64,000 nt of DNA from Pseudomonas sp. Irchel s3h17 (GTDB lineage: Bacteria; Pseudomonadota; Gammaproteobacteria; Pseudomonadales; Pseudomonadaceae), in the NCBI RefSeq assembly GCF_900187505.1, contig NZ_FYDL01000009.1, positions 86,995-150,994 of the forward strand, in the 5' to 3' direction. The notes beneath the pieces are model-generated. The model was not told the DNA's origin. It did not search any database and saw nothing but the letters and a program-made list of their open reading frames with translations. Shown one piece after another: positions 28,712 to 37,609 of the stretch (its first letter is position 1; each line of letters begins with the position of its first letter). Made by a program: the position numbers and the translations under genes.

Positions 28712-29121
28712 TAGTCGACTTTGCCGCGTCCGACCTTGATCGAGCCGCGCTTGGTCTTGGACTCCAGCCGACGTTTCTTCGAGCCCAGCGTCGGCTTGGT
28801 GGGACGGCGCTTCTTTTCTACCTTGGTGGCGGCCAGGATCAATTCGGTCAAACGCTCCAGGGCGTCGGCACGATTCTGTTCCTGGGTCCGGTATTGCTGG
28901 GCCTTGATGATGATCACCCCGTCACTGGTGATCCGACTGTCGCGCAACGCCAACAGCCGCTCCTTGTAGAATTCGGGCAACGACGATGCCGGAATGTCGA
29001 AGCGCAGGTGCACGGCACTGGAGACCTTGTTGACGTTCTGCCCACCCGCACCTTGCGCGCGAATCGCCGTCAGTTCGATCTCGGTATCGGGCAGGTGCAC
29101 ATTGTTGGAAATCACCAGCAT
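28708..29121 (-). CDS. arfB: ArfB (YaeJ), peptidyl-tRNA hydrolase for ribosome rescue
   Basis: The ATG at 29121 gives 137 residues, the normal ArfB length. It has the catalytic GGQ at 26-28 ([14 protein letters not shown]) and the basic C-terminal tail ([35 protein letters not shown]) that enters the empty mRNA channel of stalled ribosomes. A longer frame reaching 29220 runs into a REP relic. Its stop codon lies in the terminus of the palindromic element shared with the convergent MFS gene. Confidence 0.95.
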   Translation of the reverse strand: MLVISNNVHLPDTEIELTAIRAQGAGGQNVNKVSSAVHLRFDIPASSLPEFYKERLLALRDSRITSDGVIIIKAQQYRTQEQNRADALERLTELILAATKVEKKRRPTKPTLGSKKRRLESKTKRGSIKVGRGKVDY

Positions 29122-29162
29122 GGAAAAGCGTCCGTGTTCAGAGCGCGCAGGATACCGCATAT

Positions 29163-29190
29163 GCGGGAGCGGGCTTGCTCGCTCCCACAG
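29163..29190. repeat. Solitary degenerate REP sequence
   Basis: GCGGGAGCGGGCTTGCTCGC resembles one arm of the REP family seen elsewhere in the window, without an inverted partner nearby. Confidence 0.55.
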
Positions 29191-29210
29191 GGAAATGTGT
29201 GAACCCTGAA

Positions 29211-29245
29211 AACAACACACCCGGCACAGGGCCGGGTGTGTTGTT
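29211..29245 (-). terminator. Hairpin after aroP
   Basis: The perfect 15-bp stem AACAACACACCCGGC/GCCGGGTGTGTTGTT has a 5-nt loop and starts 15 bp beyond the aroP stop codon. It is very stable but has only a short T-rich end. Confidence 0.65.
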
Positions 29246-29259
29246 GAAGCCAGAGGTGC

Positions 29260-30678
29260 TTACTTCACGGCAGGCGCCGCATTCAACACCGATTGCGCAC
29301 TGCGCTTGTTCTTGAGTGTGTAGCAGACCCACATGAACACGAGCCATACCGGAATCGCGTACACCGAGACCTGGATCCCCGGGATCATCAGCATGACGCC
29401 GAGAATGAACACCACGAACGCCAGGCAGACGTAGTTGCCATACGGGTACCACAGCGCCTTGAACAGCGGTGTTTGCTTGGTGCGATTCATGTACTGGCGG
29501 AACTTGAAGTGCGAGTAGCTGATCATCGCCCAGTTGATCACCAGGGTCGCGACCACCAGCGACATCAACAGCTCCAGCGCGTGTTGCGGGATCAGGTAGT
29601 TCAACAGCACCGCCACCAGGGTCACCGCCGCCGAGGCCAGGATCGAACGCACCGGTACACCGCGCTTGTCGATCTTCGCCAGTGCTTTCGGCGCATCGCC
29701 CTGCTCGGCCATGCCCAGCAGCATGCGGCTGTTGCAGTAGGTGCCGCTGTTATACACCGACAACGCCGCGGTCAGGACCACAAAGTTGAGGATGTGTGCC
29801 GCGGTGTTGCTGCCCAGCATCGAGAACACCTGGACGAACGGGCTGCCGCTGTAGGCATCGCCGGACGCGTTAATGGTGTTCAGCAGGCTGTCCCACGGGG
29901 TCAGCGACAACAGAATGACCAGGGCGCCGATGTAGAAAATCAGGATCCGGTAGATCACCTGGTTGATGGCTTTCGGGATCACGGTTTTCGGCTTGTCGGC
30001 TTCTGCAGCGGTAAAACCGAGCATTTCCAGGCCGCCGAAGGAAAACATGATGATCGCCATGGCCATCACCAGGCCACTGACGCCGTTAGGGAAGAAACCA
30101 CCGTGTTCCCACAGGTTGCTCACCGCGGCTTGCGGGCCACCGTTGCCGCTGACCAGCAGGTAGCTGCCCAGGCCAATCATGCCGACGATCGCCACGACCT
30201 TGATGATCGCAAACCAGAATTCGGCTTCACCAAAGACCTTGACGTTGGCCAGGTTGATCACGTTAATCAGCACGAAGAACGCTGCCGCCGAAGCCCAGGT
30301 CGGGATTTCCGGCCACCAGTAGTGCACGTACTTGCCAACGGCCGTCAGCTCCGACATGCCCACCAGGATGTACAGGATCCAGCAGTTCCAGCCCGACAGG
30401 AAGCCCGCGAAGCCGCCCCAGTACTTGTGGGCAAAGTGACTGAACGAACCGGCCACCGGCTCTTCAACGATCATTTCACCCAGTTGGCGCATGATCATGA
30501 AGGCGATGAAGCCACAGATGGCGTAGCCGAGGATCATCGACGGGCCGGCCGACTTCAATACGCCGGCAGAGCCCAGGAACAATCCGGTACCAATCGCGCC
30601 ACCGAGGGCGATCAGTTGAATATGGCGATTTTTCAGGCCGCGTTTAAGCTCGCCTGAATGCGAGTTTTGTCCACTCAT
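29260..30678 (-). CDS. aroP: Aromatic amino acid permease AroP-like
   Basis: The ATG at 30678 gives 472 residues; the frame extends six codons to a TTG. Twelve membrane segments and the APC-family N-terminus (ELKRGLKNRHIQLIALGGAIGTGLFLGSAG, LGYAICGFIAFMIMRQLGEM) closely resemble E. coli AroP. The mid-protein NVKVFGEAEFWFAIIKVVAIVGMIG and AALSVYNSGTYCNSRMLLG also match. It should be a proton-coupled importer of Phe, Tyr and Trp. Its position 3 kb from phhABC fits a role in supplying that pathway. A 20-codon leader ORF ends 60 bp upstream. Confidence 0.92.
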   Translation of the reverse strand: MSGQNSHSGELKRGLKNRHIQLIALGGAIGTGLFLGSAGVLKSAGPSMILGYAICGFIAFMIMRQLGEMIVEEPVAGSFSHFAHKYWGGFAGFLSGWNCWILYILVGMSELTAVGKYVHYWWPEIPTWASAAAFFVLINVINLANVKVFGEAEFWFAIIKVVAIVGMIGLGSYLLVSGNGGPQAAVSNLWEHGGFFPNGVSGLVMAMAIIMFSFGGLEMLGFTAAEADKPKTVIPKAINQVIYRILIFYIGALVILLSLTPWDSLLNTINASGDAYSGSPFVQVFSMLGSNTAAHILNFVVLTAALSVYNSGTYCNSRMLLGMAEQGDAPKALAKIDKRGVPVRSILASAAVTLVAVLLNYLIPQHALELLMSLVVATLVINWAMISYSHFKFRQYMNRTKQTPLFKALWYPYGNYVCLAFVVFILGVMLMIPGIQVSVYAIPVWLVFMWVCYTLKNKRSAQSVLNAAPAVK

Positions 30679-30738
30679 GAAAAGGGTCTCACGCAAGGTT
30701 TGATGATGTTCGTTAAGACGTTGCTGCTCGAATCGGGA

Positions 30739-30801
30739 TTAAGCAGCGCCGATCAAACCCCAGCGCAGGCACCAGGAGTTCAGCGTATTTACAACGGTCA
30801 T
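30739..30801 (-). CDS. Candidate 20-residue leader peptide upstream of aroP
   Basis: The ORF reads MTVVNTLNSWCLRWGLIGAA. AGGTGA lies just upstream of ATG, and a TAA stop is 60 bp before the aroP start on the same strand. It has two Trp in 20 residues, where the genome-wide Trp frequency is about 1 in 70. This resembles attenuation leaders that couple translation of a scarce amino acid to expression of its transporter. No clear terminator/antiterminator pair is visible, so the regulatory role is inference. Confidence 0.5.
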   Translation of the reverse strand: MTVVNTLNSWCLRWGLIGAA

Positions 30802-31094
30802 GCGTCACCTGTTTGTTCTTATCTGTGACGAAATCGAACCCGTCGCGCTCGTGACGCGGCGGAGTGAACAAGGCGGATAGCCTTGAGGTTTGCGTGGTTA
30901 CGCAAGGAGGTCACAGGTAAAACGCGGCGCATTGTACACCTGTAACCCCCTGCCGCCAGACCTCGCAGGAATCAGCGTGTCGGTTGCCGGGATTGCCTGT
31001 GTCCGCCACGACAGGGTCGGGCGACTGCAAAAATGGGGTCAGACCTTTGCGGGTCAGTGACGGGGGTGACGGAAAAATCGCCCCACGAAGAGAG

Positions 31095-31187
31095 ATGAAG
31101 ATGACTCACGGCGTACATTGCGCCTCCTTCTTGTTATCCACCTGCACGACAGGCATGGGGCGCATGACACCCTGCATGGGCCAGTGA
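31095..31187 (+). CDS. Possible 30-residue Cys/Met-rich small ORF
   Basis: ATG at 31095 or 31101 is preceded by GAAGAGAG. The peptide ends SFLLSTCTTGMGRMTPCMGQ and contains 3 Cys and 5-6 Met in 30 residues, an odd composition reminiscent of metal- or sulphur-linked leader peptides. No plus-strand gene follows, so a leader role has no evident target. Confidence 0.3.
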   Translation: MKMTHGVHCASFLLSTCTTGMGRMTPCMGQ

Positions 31188-31388
31188 AACAAGCGGGCTA
31201 GAGCCCTGGTAAACGACCCGGAAGACAACCGGCGGCAGGATTTCCTTACAGCGTCCGAAAGATGACGATTCCACAGGCTTAAGCCGGGGTTTTCGTCAGG
31301 TTTTCGTTACAGGCCGTAACATCAATTTTCCAGATTGGAGATCACATGGCTTGCTCTCACCACGCAGTTGAACGCCGAACACATACCC

Positions 31389-31518
31389 GTGGCGAGCGAG
31401 CTTGCTCGCGCTGGGGCGCGAAGCGGCCCCGGCAAGACTATCGCAGTCTTGCAGACAGACCTCGGTGACCGGTCTTGGGGCTGCTGCGCAGCCCAGCGCG
31501 AGCAAGCTCGCTCGCCAC
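31389..31518. repeat. REPIN (GCGAGCTTGCTCGC type)
   Basis: Inverted arms GTGGCGAGCGAGCTTGCTCG at 31389 and its complement ending at 31518 flank a short unique centre. The sequence type differs from the GGGAGC type at 26.7, 39.4 and 47.6 kb. Confidence 0.88.
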
Positions 31519-31559
31519 GAGGACAGCGGACGGTGTTCTGCTTGCCCGCGAAATCAGCA

Positions 31560-31591
31560 CAAAAAAAACGCCAACCCGAGGGTTGGCGTTT
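31560..31591 (-). terminator. Rho-independent terminator of rluB
   Basis: Stem ACGCCAACCC/GGGTTGGCGT, 2-nt loop, followed on the minus strand by eight to nine T. A short T-run on the other side may make it bidirectional. Confidence 0.85.
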
Positions 31592-31641
31592 TCATCTGCA
31601 GCTTATCGCTTGAAGCTTATGGCTTGAAGCTTACAACTGCT

Positions 31642-32877
31642 TCACTCCGGCTTGCGACGGCCAAAGCCTGGGCGCTGACCGGAACCGGCCGGTGCGCCAC
31701 GACGCTTGCCTGACGGCGCGTCACGGTCGACCAGCACGATGCCTGGGCGCTTCTTCGGCGCTGGCTTGGCCGGGCGCTTGGTGTCGGCCGGACGATCTGC
31801 CACTGGCGTGCCGCGACCGGCTGGAGCACCACGGCCTTCGCCACGCTCAGTGCGACCGTTGGCCGGACGCGGCGTGCGTGGACCGCGCTCGCCATCCTGG
31901 CGTGGCGCTGGCTTGCGGCCTGGACGCTCGCCTTCGATCTGCGGCTCACGCGCCGGACGCGGGACGGAAGCCGGCGCACCAGCGGCTGGACGCAACGTGC
32001 GCACGCGCTCGGTCTTGGCCATTGGACGCGACGATTTACGCTGCATGCGATCAAGCTTGTCTTTGCTCTTGGCGTTCATCTGCGGCATCGCGACCGGCGT
32101 CAGGCCAACCTCGGCACTCAGAATGTCGACTTCGTACTGACTCATTTCGCGCCAGCGGCCCATCGGCAGGTCGGAGTTGAGGAACACCGGACCGAAACGC
32201 ACACGCTTCAGACGGCTGACCACCAGGCCCTGGGATTCCCACAGGCGACGCACTTCGCGGTTACGACCTTCCATCACCACGCAGTGATACCAGTGGTTGA
32301 AGCCTTCACCGCCTGGCGCTTGCTTGATGTCGGTGAACTTGGCCGGGCCGTCCTCGAGCACGACGCCCGCTTTCAGGCGCTCGATCATTTCGTCGTCGAC
32401 TTCGCCACGCACACGTACCGCGTACTCGCGGTCCATTTCGTAGGAAGGGTGCATCAGGCGGTTGGCCAGTTCACCGTCGGTGGTGAACATCAGCAGACCG
32501 GTGGTGTTGATGTCCAGACGACCGATGTTGATCCAGCGACCTTCTTTCGGGCGCGGCATCTTGTCGAACACGGTCGGACGGCCTTCCGGGTCGACACGGG
32601 TGCAGATCTCGCCATCGGGCTTGTTGTACATGATCACGCGGCGAACCGACTCGGCGGCTTCTTCGCGCTTGATCACCTTGCCATCGATGGTGATGGCGTC
32701 GTGCATGTCGACACGCAGGCCAAGGGTGGCGTCTTTGCCGTTGACCTTGATCCGGCCGTGGCTGATCCAGGCTTCCACGTCACGGCGCGAGCCGACGCCG
32801 ATACGGGCGAGGACTTTCTGCAGTTTTTCGCCTGCTGGGCCGATTTCCTGGTCGTCTTTCTGATCGTTGATACTCAT
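31642..32877 (-). CDS. rluB: RluB, 23S rRNA pseudouridine synthase
   Basis: The 411-residue protein has an N-terminal S4 RNA-binding domain (about 17-65, KVLARIGVGSRRDVEAWISHGRIKVNG) and an RsuA-family catalytic domain with the active-site Asp in GRLDINTTGLLMFTTDG. It modifies a uridine near the peptidyl transferase centre. From about residue 265 a long Arg/Pro/Gly-rich, disordered basic tail follows that enteric RluB has only in short form. GGAGG lies 8 nt before ATG. It is downstream of scpAB, a common arrangement. Confidence 0.93.
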   Translation of the reverse strand: MSINDQKDDQEIGPAGEKLQKVLARIGVGSRRDVEAWISHGRIKVNGKDATLGLRVDMHDAITIDGKVIKREEAAESVRRVIMYNKPDGEICTRVDPEGRPTVFDKMPRPKEGRWINIGRLDINTTGLLMFTTDGELANRLMHPSYEMDREYAVRVRGEVDDEMIERLKAGVVLEDGPAKFTDIKQAPGGEGFNHWYHCVVMEGRNREVRRLWESQGLVVSRLKRVRFGPVFLNSDLPMGRWREMSQYEVDILSAEVGLTPVAMPQMNAKSKDKLDRMQRKSSRPMAKTERVRTLRPAAGAPASVPRPAREPQIEGERPGRKPAPRQDGERGPRTPRPANGRTERGEGRGAPAGRGTPVADRPADTKRPAKPAPKKRPGIVLVDRDAPSGKRRGAPAGSGQRPGFGRRKPE

Positions 32878-33013
32878 CTGGGCACCTCCCGGTGTGGTCT
32901 GTTCAGGGCTGAGCCTGAAGCGTTGAAAACTGATCCTTTGACGAAGGGATCGCCAAAGGGGTGCGAATCATACGCGCATGGCGCCGCTTGCGCATCAGAG
33001 ACTAGCTGATAAA

Positions 33014-33042
33014 CGGTCGGTTACTGGTTTTTCCGCCGACCG
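33014..33042 (-). terminator. Weak hairpin after scpB
   Basis: CGGTCGG and CCGACCG are separated by 15 nt, directly after the scpB stop. On the minus strand there is no T-run, so rluB could be reached by read-through. The rest of the 171-bp scpB-rluB gap shows no gene. Confidence 0.35.
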
Positions 33043-33048
33043 GCTGCG

Positions 33049-34038
33049 TCAATCATCGAGCGCACGGCGTTCGGCCTCGATCGCTTCGGCCAGTGCCAGG
33101 GCTTCGGCCTCTTCGTCGCTCAGTCCGGGCTCGGGTGCAGGCTTTTCGAGGGCTGCCACGGCGGCGAGCAATTGCTCACGGGCCTGGGCGACGCCAAGGA
33201 CGTCTTCTTCAGGCGCTTGCGGGGTTACGACTTGAGGCTCGGCTTCGGCGTCTGCTTCAACTTCGGTTTCCATTTCAACCGGCGTGTCGTCCGGCTTCGG
33301 CCAATCCCCCTCGCTCACCTCGCCATCACGCAGTAAATCATCGAAATCGGTCTTGATCCCCTCCTCCATCGAGTCCAGTTCCAGCAGCAAGGTATGGAAA
33401 CTGGTTTCCTCCTTGGGCTCTTCCGGTTCGGCGCTGGCGTCGGCCAAGTCCTGCAGGCTCTGTGGAACGGGGGCATCGTCGAACTCGAGCATCGGCTCGG
33501 GTTCCAGTTCGCGCAACTCGGCCAAGGGTGGCAGGTCGTCGAGGTTCTTCAGGTTGAAATGATCGAGAAAGGCCTTGGTGGTGGCAAACATCGCCGGCCT
33601 GCCCGGTACCTCGCGGTAACCGACGACCCTGATCCACTCGCGCTCCAGCAGGGTCTTGACGATGTTGCTGTTGACCGCCACGCCCCGCACATCCTCGATC
33701 TCGCCACGGGTGATCGGCTGGCGATAGGCGATCAGGGCCATGGTTTCCAGCATCGCCCGCGAATAGCGCTGGGGGCGCTCTTCCCACAGACGTCCGACCC
33801 AGGGCGCGAACTTTTCGCGAATTTGCAGGCGATAACCCGAGGCCACTTCCTTCAGCTCAAAGGCCCGGCCGTCGCAGGACTTGGCAAGGATCGCCAGGGC
33901 CTTCTTGAAGACGGGCGGCTCCGGGCGCTCGCCCTCTTCAAACAGCTCGAACAGACGCTCCATCGATTGCGGCTTTCCCGAAGCCAACAGAAAGGCTTCA
34001 AGCAGTGGCGCCAGCTCGCGGGGTTCACTCAGGTTCAT
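33049..34038 (-). CDS. scpB: ScpB, segregation and condensation protein
   Basis: The 329-residue protein has two winged-helix domains (about 5-185, including TMALIAYRQPITRGEIEDVRGVAVNSNIVKTLLEREWIRVVGYREVPGRPAMFATT). An acidic, Glu/Ala/Pro-rich C-terminal extension (about 190-329) is not found in short ScpB proteins. With ScpA and SMC it forms the chromosome-organising complex. It follows scpA by 12 bp. Confidence 0.95.
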   Translation of the reverse strand: MNLSEPRELAPLLEAFLLASGKPQSMERLFELFEEGERPEPPVFKKALAILAKSCDGRAFELKEVASGYRLQIREKFAPWVGRLWEERPQRYSRAMLETMALIAYRQPITRGEIEDVRGVAVNSNIVKTLLEREWIRVVGYREVPGRPAMFATTKAFLDHFNLKNLDDLPPLAELRELEPEPMLEFDDAPVPQSLQDLADASAEPEEPKEETSFHTLLLELDSMEEGIKTDFDDLLRDGEVSEGDWPKPDDTPVEMETEVEADAEAEPQVVTPQAPEEDVLGVAQAREQLLAAVAALEKPAPEPGLSDEEAEALALAEAIEAERRALDD

Positions 34039-34050
34039 GGATTTTGCTCG

Positions 34051-34869
34051 TTATTCGGCTCGCGCCCGCACATGGATCGCCGCAAAGGGCTCATTCTGCA
34101 CCAGCTCGACCAAGGATTCCTTGACCAGCTCGAGGATCGCCATAAAGGTCACGACCACACCCAGGCGTCCTTCTTCGGCGGTGAACAGCTCGACAAAGGG
34201 CACAAAACCGCCGCCCTTGAGCCGCTCCAGCACATCGCTCATACGTTCGCGGGTCGACAATGCCTCGCGGCTGACCTGGTGGCTCTCGAACATATCGCCA
34301 CGGCGCAACACCTCGGCCATGGACATCAGCAACTCTTCCAGACTCACGTCCGGCAACAACTTGCGCGCCCGGGCTTGCGGGGCGTCCAGCCTGGGCACCA
34401 CCACATCACGCCCGACCCGGCTCAGCCCGTCGATGCCCTCGGCAGCGGCCTTGAAACGTTCGTACTCCTGCAAGCGCCGAATCAGCTCGGCACGCGGGTC
34501 GTCTTCTTCCTGTTCGATTTCCACCGAACGCGGCAGCAGCATCCGCGACTTGATCTCGGCCAGCATCGCGGCCATCACCAGGTACTCGGCGGCCAGCTCC
34601 AGGCGCACCGACTGCATCAACTCGACATAACCCATGTACTGGCGGGTGATTTCCGCCACCGGGATGTCGAGGATGTTGATGTTCTGTTTGCGGATCAGGT
34701 ACAGCAGCAGGTCGAGCGGACCTTCGAAGGCCTCGAGGAAGACTTCCAGGGCGTCCGGCGGAATGTAGAGGTCCAGCGGCATTTCCATGACCGCCTGGCC
34801 ATAGACCATGGCAAACGGCAGTTCCTGCTGGGTGCCGGCCTGGCTGTCGACGGTTTCTGCCACCGACAT
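34051..34869 (-). CDS. scpA: ScpA, kleisin subunit of SMC-ScpAB
   Basis: The 272-residue kleisin has an N-terminal helical domain (FEGPLDLLLYLIRKQNINILDIPVAEITRQYMGYVELMQ) that binds the SMC neck and a C-terminal winged helix (FVPFVELFTAEEGRLGVVVTFMAILELVKESLVELVQ) that binds the SMC head. It abuts the yciO-like gene (TGAATG junction), so translation is probably coupled. Confidence 0.96.
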   Translation of the reverse strand: MSVAETVDSQAGTQQELPFAMVYGQAVMEMPLDLYIPPDALEVFLEAFEGPLDLLLYLIRKQNINILDIPVAEITRQYMGYVELMQSVRLELAAEYLVMAAMLAEIKSRMLLPRSVEIEQEEDDPRAELIRRLQEYERFKAAAEGIDGLSRVGRDVVVPRLDAPQARARKLLPDVSLEELLMSMAEVLRRGDMFESHQVSREALSTRERMSDVLERLKGGGFVPFVELFTAEEGRLGVVVTFMAILELVKESLVELVQNEPFAAIHVRARAE

Positions 34870-35499
34870 TCAGGCTTCGACCATGAACGGCGTCGGGTCG
34901 CCGCAACCGACGCGGATCACTTCCGGCTCGCCGTCGGCCAGGCTGATCACGGTGGAGGCCTTGATACCGCCAAAACCGCCGTCGATGATCAGGTCGACCT
35001 GATGCTCGAGCAGTTGGCGCATTTCGTAAGGGTCGCTCAACGGGTCGCTGTCACCGGGCATGATCAGGGTCACGCTCATCAGCGGCTCGCCCAGTTCCTC
35101 GAGCAATGCCAGGGCAATCGGATGACTCGGCACCCGCAGGCCGATGGTGCGCTTTTTCGGATGCAGCAACAGGCGCGGCACTTCGCGGGTGGCATTGAGA
35201 ATGAAGGTGTAGGGCCCCGGCAGGTGGGCCTTGAGAATCCGGAACGTACCGGTGTCGATTTTGGCGAACAGCCCAAGCTGCGACAGGTCGCTGCAGATCA
35301 GCGCAAAGTTGTGCTTGTCGTCCAGTTGTCGCAGGCGACGTACGCGTTCTATGGCATTTTTGTCGCCGATCTGGCAGCCAATGGCGTAGGACGAGTCGGT
35401 GGGATAGATCACCACACCGCCATTGCGGATGATTTCGACGGCCTGCTTGATCAGGCGCACTTGTGGGTTTTCCGGATGAATCTGGAAAAATTGACTCAC
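34870..35499 (-). CDS. YciO-like YrdC/Sua5-domain protein
   Basis: The GTG at 35499 (AGGTAG 7 nt upstream) gives 209 residues beginning SQFFQIHPENPQVRLIKQAVEII, which matches E. coli YciO. The frame extends 53 codons further without family similarity. The YrdC fold (GGVVIYPTDSSYAIGCQ, RTIGLRVPSHPIALALL) suggests L-threonylcarbamoyladenylate formation or a related nucleotide reaction. YciO is a paralogue of the essential TsaC, and its activity in vivo is less certain. The neighbours yciV-like, yciB and yciI are the same set found near trp in E. coli. Confidence 0.88.
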   Translation of the reverse strand: MSQFFQIHPENPQVRLIKQAVEIIRNGGVVIYPTDSSYAIGCQIGDKNAIERVRRLRQLDDKHNFALICSDLSQLGLFAKIDTGTFRILKAHLPGPYTFILNATREVPRLLLHPKKRTIGLRVPSHPIALALLEELGEPLMSVTLIMPGDSDPLSDPYEMRQLLEHQVDLIIDGGFGGIKASTVISLADGEPEVIRVGCGDPTPFMVEA

Positions 35500-35670
35500 A
35501 TTTTCTACCTGTTCAGACGACGGCAATACCGATGGCGTGAAAACTACTGCAGACTCCGCGTGCAATTCTGCATCAAAAACCGGCTCGGAGTGCGTATTTA
35601 CAGGATGTAAACTCCGCCTCCTCGCCTGTTTTTTCCTTGCCTTGCCTTCGCTCGTCACGTTTCACATCCA

Positions 35671-36519
35671 TCAGACTAAGGATTTGAATCGACACCACAG
35701 TGGTGGCAGATCTTCCGGGACAGGACGGTACTCGCCAATCTCCGACCAGCCCCCCGGGCCATGGAAATCACTGCCGGCACTGACCAGCAGACCGAACTCA
35801 CGGGCAAGTATGGCCAGGCTGCCGACCTGCTCGGCCGGCTGATGACCATTGACCACTTCAATCGCGTGGCCGCCTGCTTGAATATAGTCGGCAATCAGGC
35901 GACGGCGCTTGCTGCGGGTAAAATCGTAGTGCCACGGGTGGGCCAGGCTGACCCAGGCGCCAGCGGCACGCAGGGTTTCGACGGTTTCCTCCAGGGTCGG
36001 CCAGTGTTGCTTGACGTCGCCCAGCTTGCCGGCGCCCAGCCACTTGCGGAAGGCTTCAGCGCGATCCTTGACGTAGCCGGCGCGCACCAGATAGTCGGCG
36101 AAGTGCGGGCGGGCCGGCGCATTGCCGCTGTCGCCCAGTTCCTGCTGTATGGCCCGCGCCCCCTCCAGCGCCCCCGGCATGCCCTTGAGCTCGAGCTTGC
36201 GGCTGATTTCCTCGGAACGCAGCCAGCGCCCGTCACGCAGTTTGGCAATCGCCTCGACCAACGCCGGGGCATTGACGTCGAAACCGTAGCCCAGCACATG
36301 GATGGTCGCACCGCCCCAGGTACAGGACAGTTCGACACCATTGACCAGTTGCATCCCCAGCGCCTGCGCGGCGCCGCGGGCCTCATCGAGGCCTTCCAGG
36401 GTGTCGTGGTCGGTCAACGCCAGGACTCGCACGCCGTTTTCGAACGCACGCGCAACCAGTACCGCTGGCGCCAGGGCGCCATCGGAGGCCGTGCTATGGC
36501 AGTGCAAATCAACATTCAC
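35671..36519 (-). CDS. rnm: PHP-domain exonuclease, RNase AM (YciV/TrpH) family
   Basis: The 282-residue protein has PHP metal-binding motifs: DLHCHSTASDG, LTDHDTLEGL, GVELSCTW, the catalytic HVLGYGF, SLAHPWHYD and AGSDFHGPG. E. coli YciV (RNase AM) is a 5'-3' exoribonuclease/phosphoesterase acting on short 5'-phosphorylated ends, including 23S rRNA maturation. It is divergent from yciB and precedes the yciO-like gene on the same strand. Confidence 0.9.
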   Translation of the reverse strand: MNVDLHCHSTASDGALAPAVLVARAFENGVRVLALTDHDTLEGLDEARGAAQALGMQLVNGVELSCTWGGATIHVLGYGFDVNAPALVEAIAKLRDGRWLRSEEISRKLELKGMPGALEGARAIQQELGDSGNAPARPHFADYLVRAGYVKDRAEAFRKWLGAGKLGDVKQHWPTLEETVETLRAAGAWVSLAHPWHYDFTRSKRRRLIADYIQAGGHAIEVVNGHQPAEQVGSLAILAREFGLLVSAGSDFHGPGGWSEIGEYRPVPEDLPPLWCRFKSLV

Positions 36520-36605
36520 AGGATGTGTAACCTCAAATCAGCTGGCGCTTTCGCGACTCAATATGTTTGTTATTATGCCGACACATCCTGCTTCTGGCTG
36601 CCACT

Positions 36606-37202
36606 GTGAAACAATTCATCGACTTCATCCCGCTCCTGCTGTTTTTCATCGTCTTCAAAATCGACCCGCGGGTCGTCGACATCGCCGGCCATCAATTGAC
36701 GGTAGGCGGTATCTACAGCGCCACGGCAATGCTGATCACCAGTTCCCTGGTGGTGTACGGCGCCCTGTACATCTCCCAGCGCAAGCTGGAAAAAAGCCAG
36801 TGGCTGACCCTCGTCGCCTGCCTGGTGTTCGGTAGCCTGACCCTGGCCTTCCACAGCGAGACCTTCCTCAAATGGAAGGCTCCGGTGGTCAACTGGCTGT
36901 TCGCACTGGCCTTTATCGGCAGCCATTTCGTGGGCGAACAACTGCTGATCAAACGCATCATGGGCCACGCGCTGACCCTACCCGATCAAGTCTGGACACG
37001 CCTGAACATCGCCTGGATCGGCTTTTTCCTGTTCTGCGGCGCAGCCAACCTGTTCGTTGCCTTCACCTTCCAGAGCATCTGGGTCGACTTCAAAGTCTTC
37101 GGCAGCCTGGGCATGACCCTGCTGTTCCTGGTCGGCCAGGGCATCTACCTGTCCCGCCACCTGCATGACGCCGACACCACTACGCCTAAAACCGAGGACT
37201 GA
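36606..37202 (+). CDS. yciB: YciB, inner-membrane septation protein A
   Basis: The GTG at 36606 gives 198 residues starting [18 protein letters not shown], the usual YciB start. The frame extends 13 codons upstream. Five or six hydrophobic segments and [51 protein letters not shown] match the family. YciB is an inner-membrane protein linked to cell-envelope synthesis and division; the mechanism is unclear. It overlaps no gene and is followed after 1 bp by yciI. Confidence 0.92.
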   Translation: MKQFIDFIPLLLFFIVFKIDPRVVDIAGHQLTVGGIYSATAMLITSSLVVYGALYISQRKLEKSQWLTLVACLVFGSLTLAFHSETFLKWKAPVVNWLFALAFIGSHFVGEQLLIKRIMGHALTLPDQVWTRLNIAWIGFFLFCGAANLFVAFTFQSIWVDFKVFGSLGMTLLFLVGQGIYLSRHLHDADTTTPKTED

Positions 37203-37203
37203 C

Positions 37204-37503
37204 ATGCTTTACGCAATCATTGCCACAGACGTCGCCAACTCCCTGGAAAGCCGCCTGGCTGCACGCCCCGCTCACCTTGAGCGGCTGCAACAACTCAAGG
37301 CCGAAGGTCGCGTGGTGCTGGCCGGCCCGCACCCGGCGGTGGACAGCAATGATCCGGGCGCCGCAGGCTTCACCGGCAGCCTGATCGTTGCCGAGTTCGC
37401 CTCCCTTGAAGCCGCCACGGCCTGGGCCGACGCCGATCCGTACATCGCCGCCGGCGTCTACGCCAATGTGCTGGTAAAGCCGTTCAAGCAAGTCCTGCCT
37501 TGA
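37204..37503 (+). CDS. yciI: YciI-like protein
   Basis: The ATG at 37204, 1 bp after the yciB stop, gives 99 residues. The dimeric ferredoxin-like YCII fold has the conserved His-Asp features ([36 protein letters not shown]). The biochemical role of YciI proteins is not established; in some multidomain proteins the fold is linked to peroxide or chloride chemistry. Confidence 0.9.
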   Translation: MLYAIIATDVANSLESRLAARPAHLERLQQLKAEGRVVLAGPHPAVDSNDPGAAGFTGSLIVAEFASLEAATAWADADPYIAAGVYANVLVKPFKQVLP

Positions 37504-37609
37504 CCCTGCCTGCGCGGTGAACCTTCGGTTCATCGCGCACTCAATTGCTCAGTATTCTCGTTCAACGGCCGACAACCTGCCCAACACTCGTTTGGAATCA
37601 GGAGTTGCA

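Larger units (their letters stand above)
30802..31641. other. Long intergenic region between aroP and rluB
   Basis: About 840 bp without a recognised protein gene. It holds the presumed aroP promoter side (30802-30960), a possible 31-codon Cys/Met-rich plus-strand ORF (31095-31187), an inverted repeat GTTAC-N5-GTAAC at 31306-31320 of unknown use, a short plus-strand start signal (GGAG and ATG at 31346) that runs straight into a REPIN, and the rluB terminator. Confidence 0.6.
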
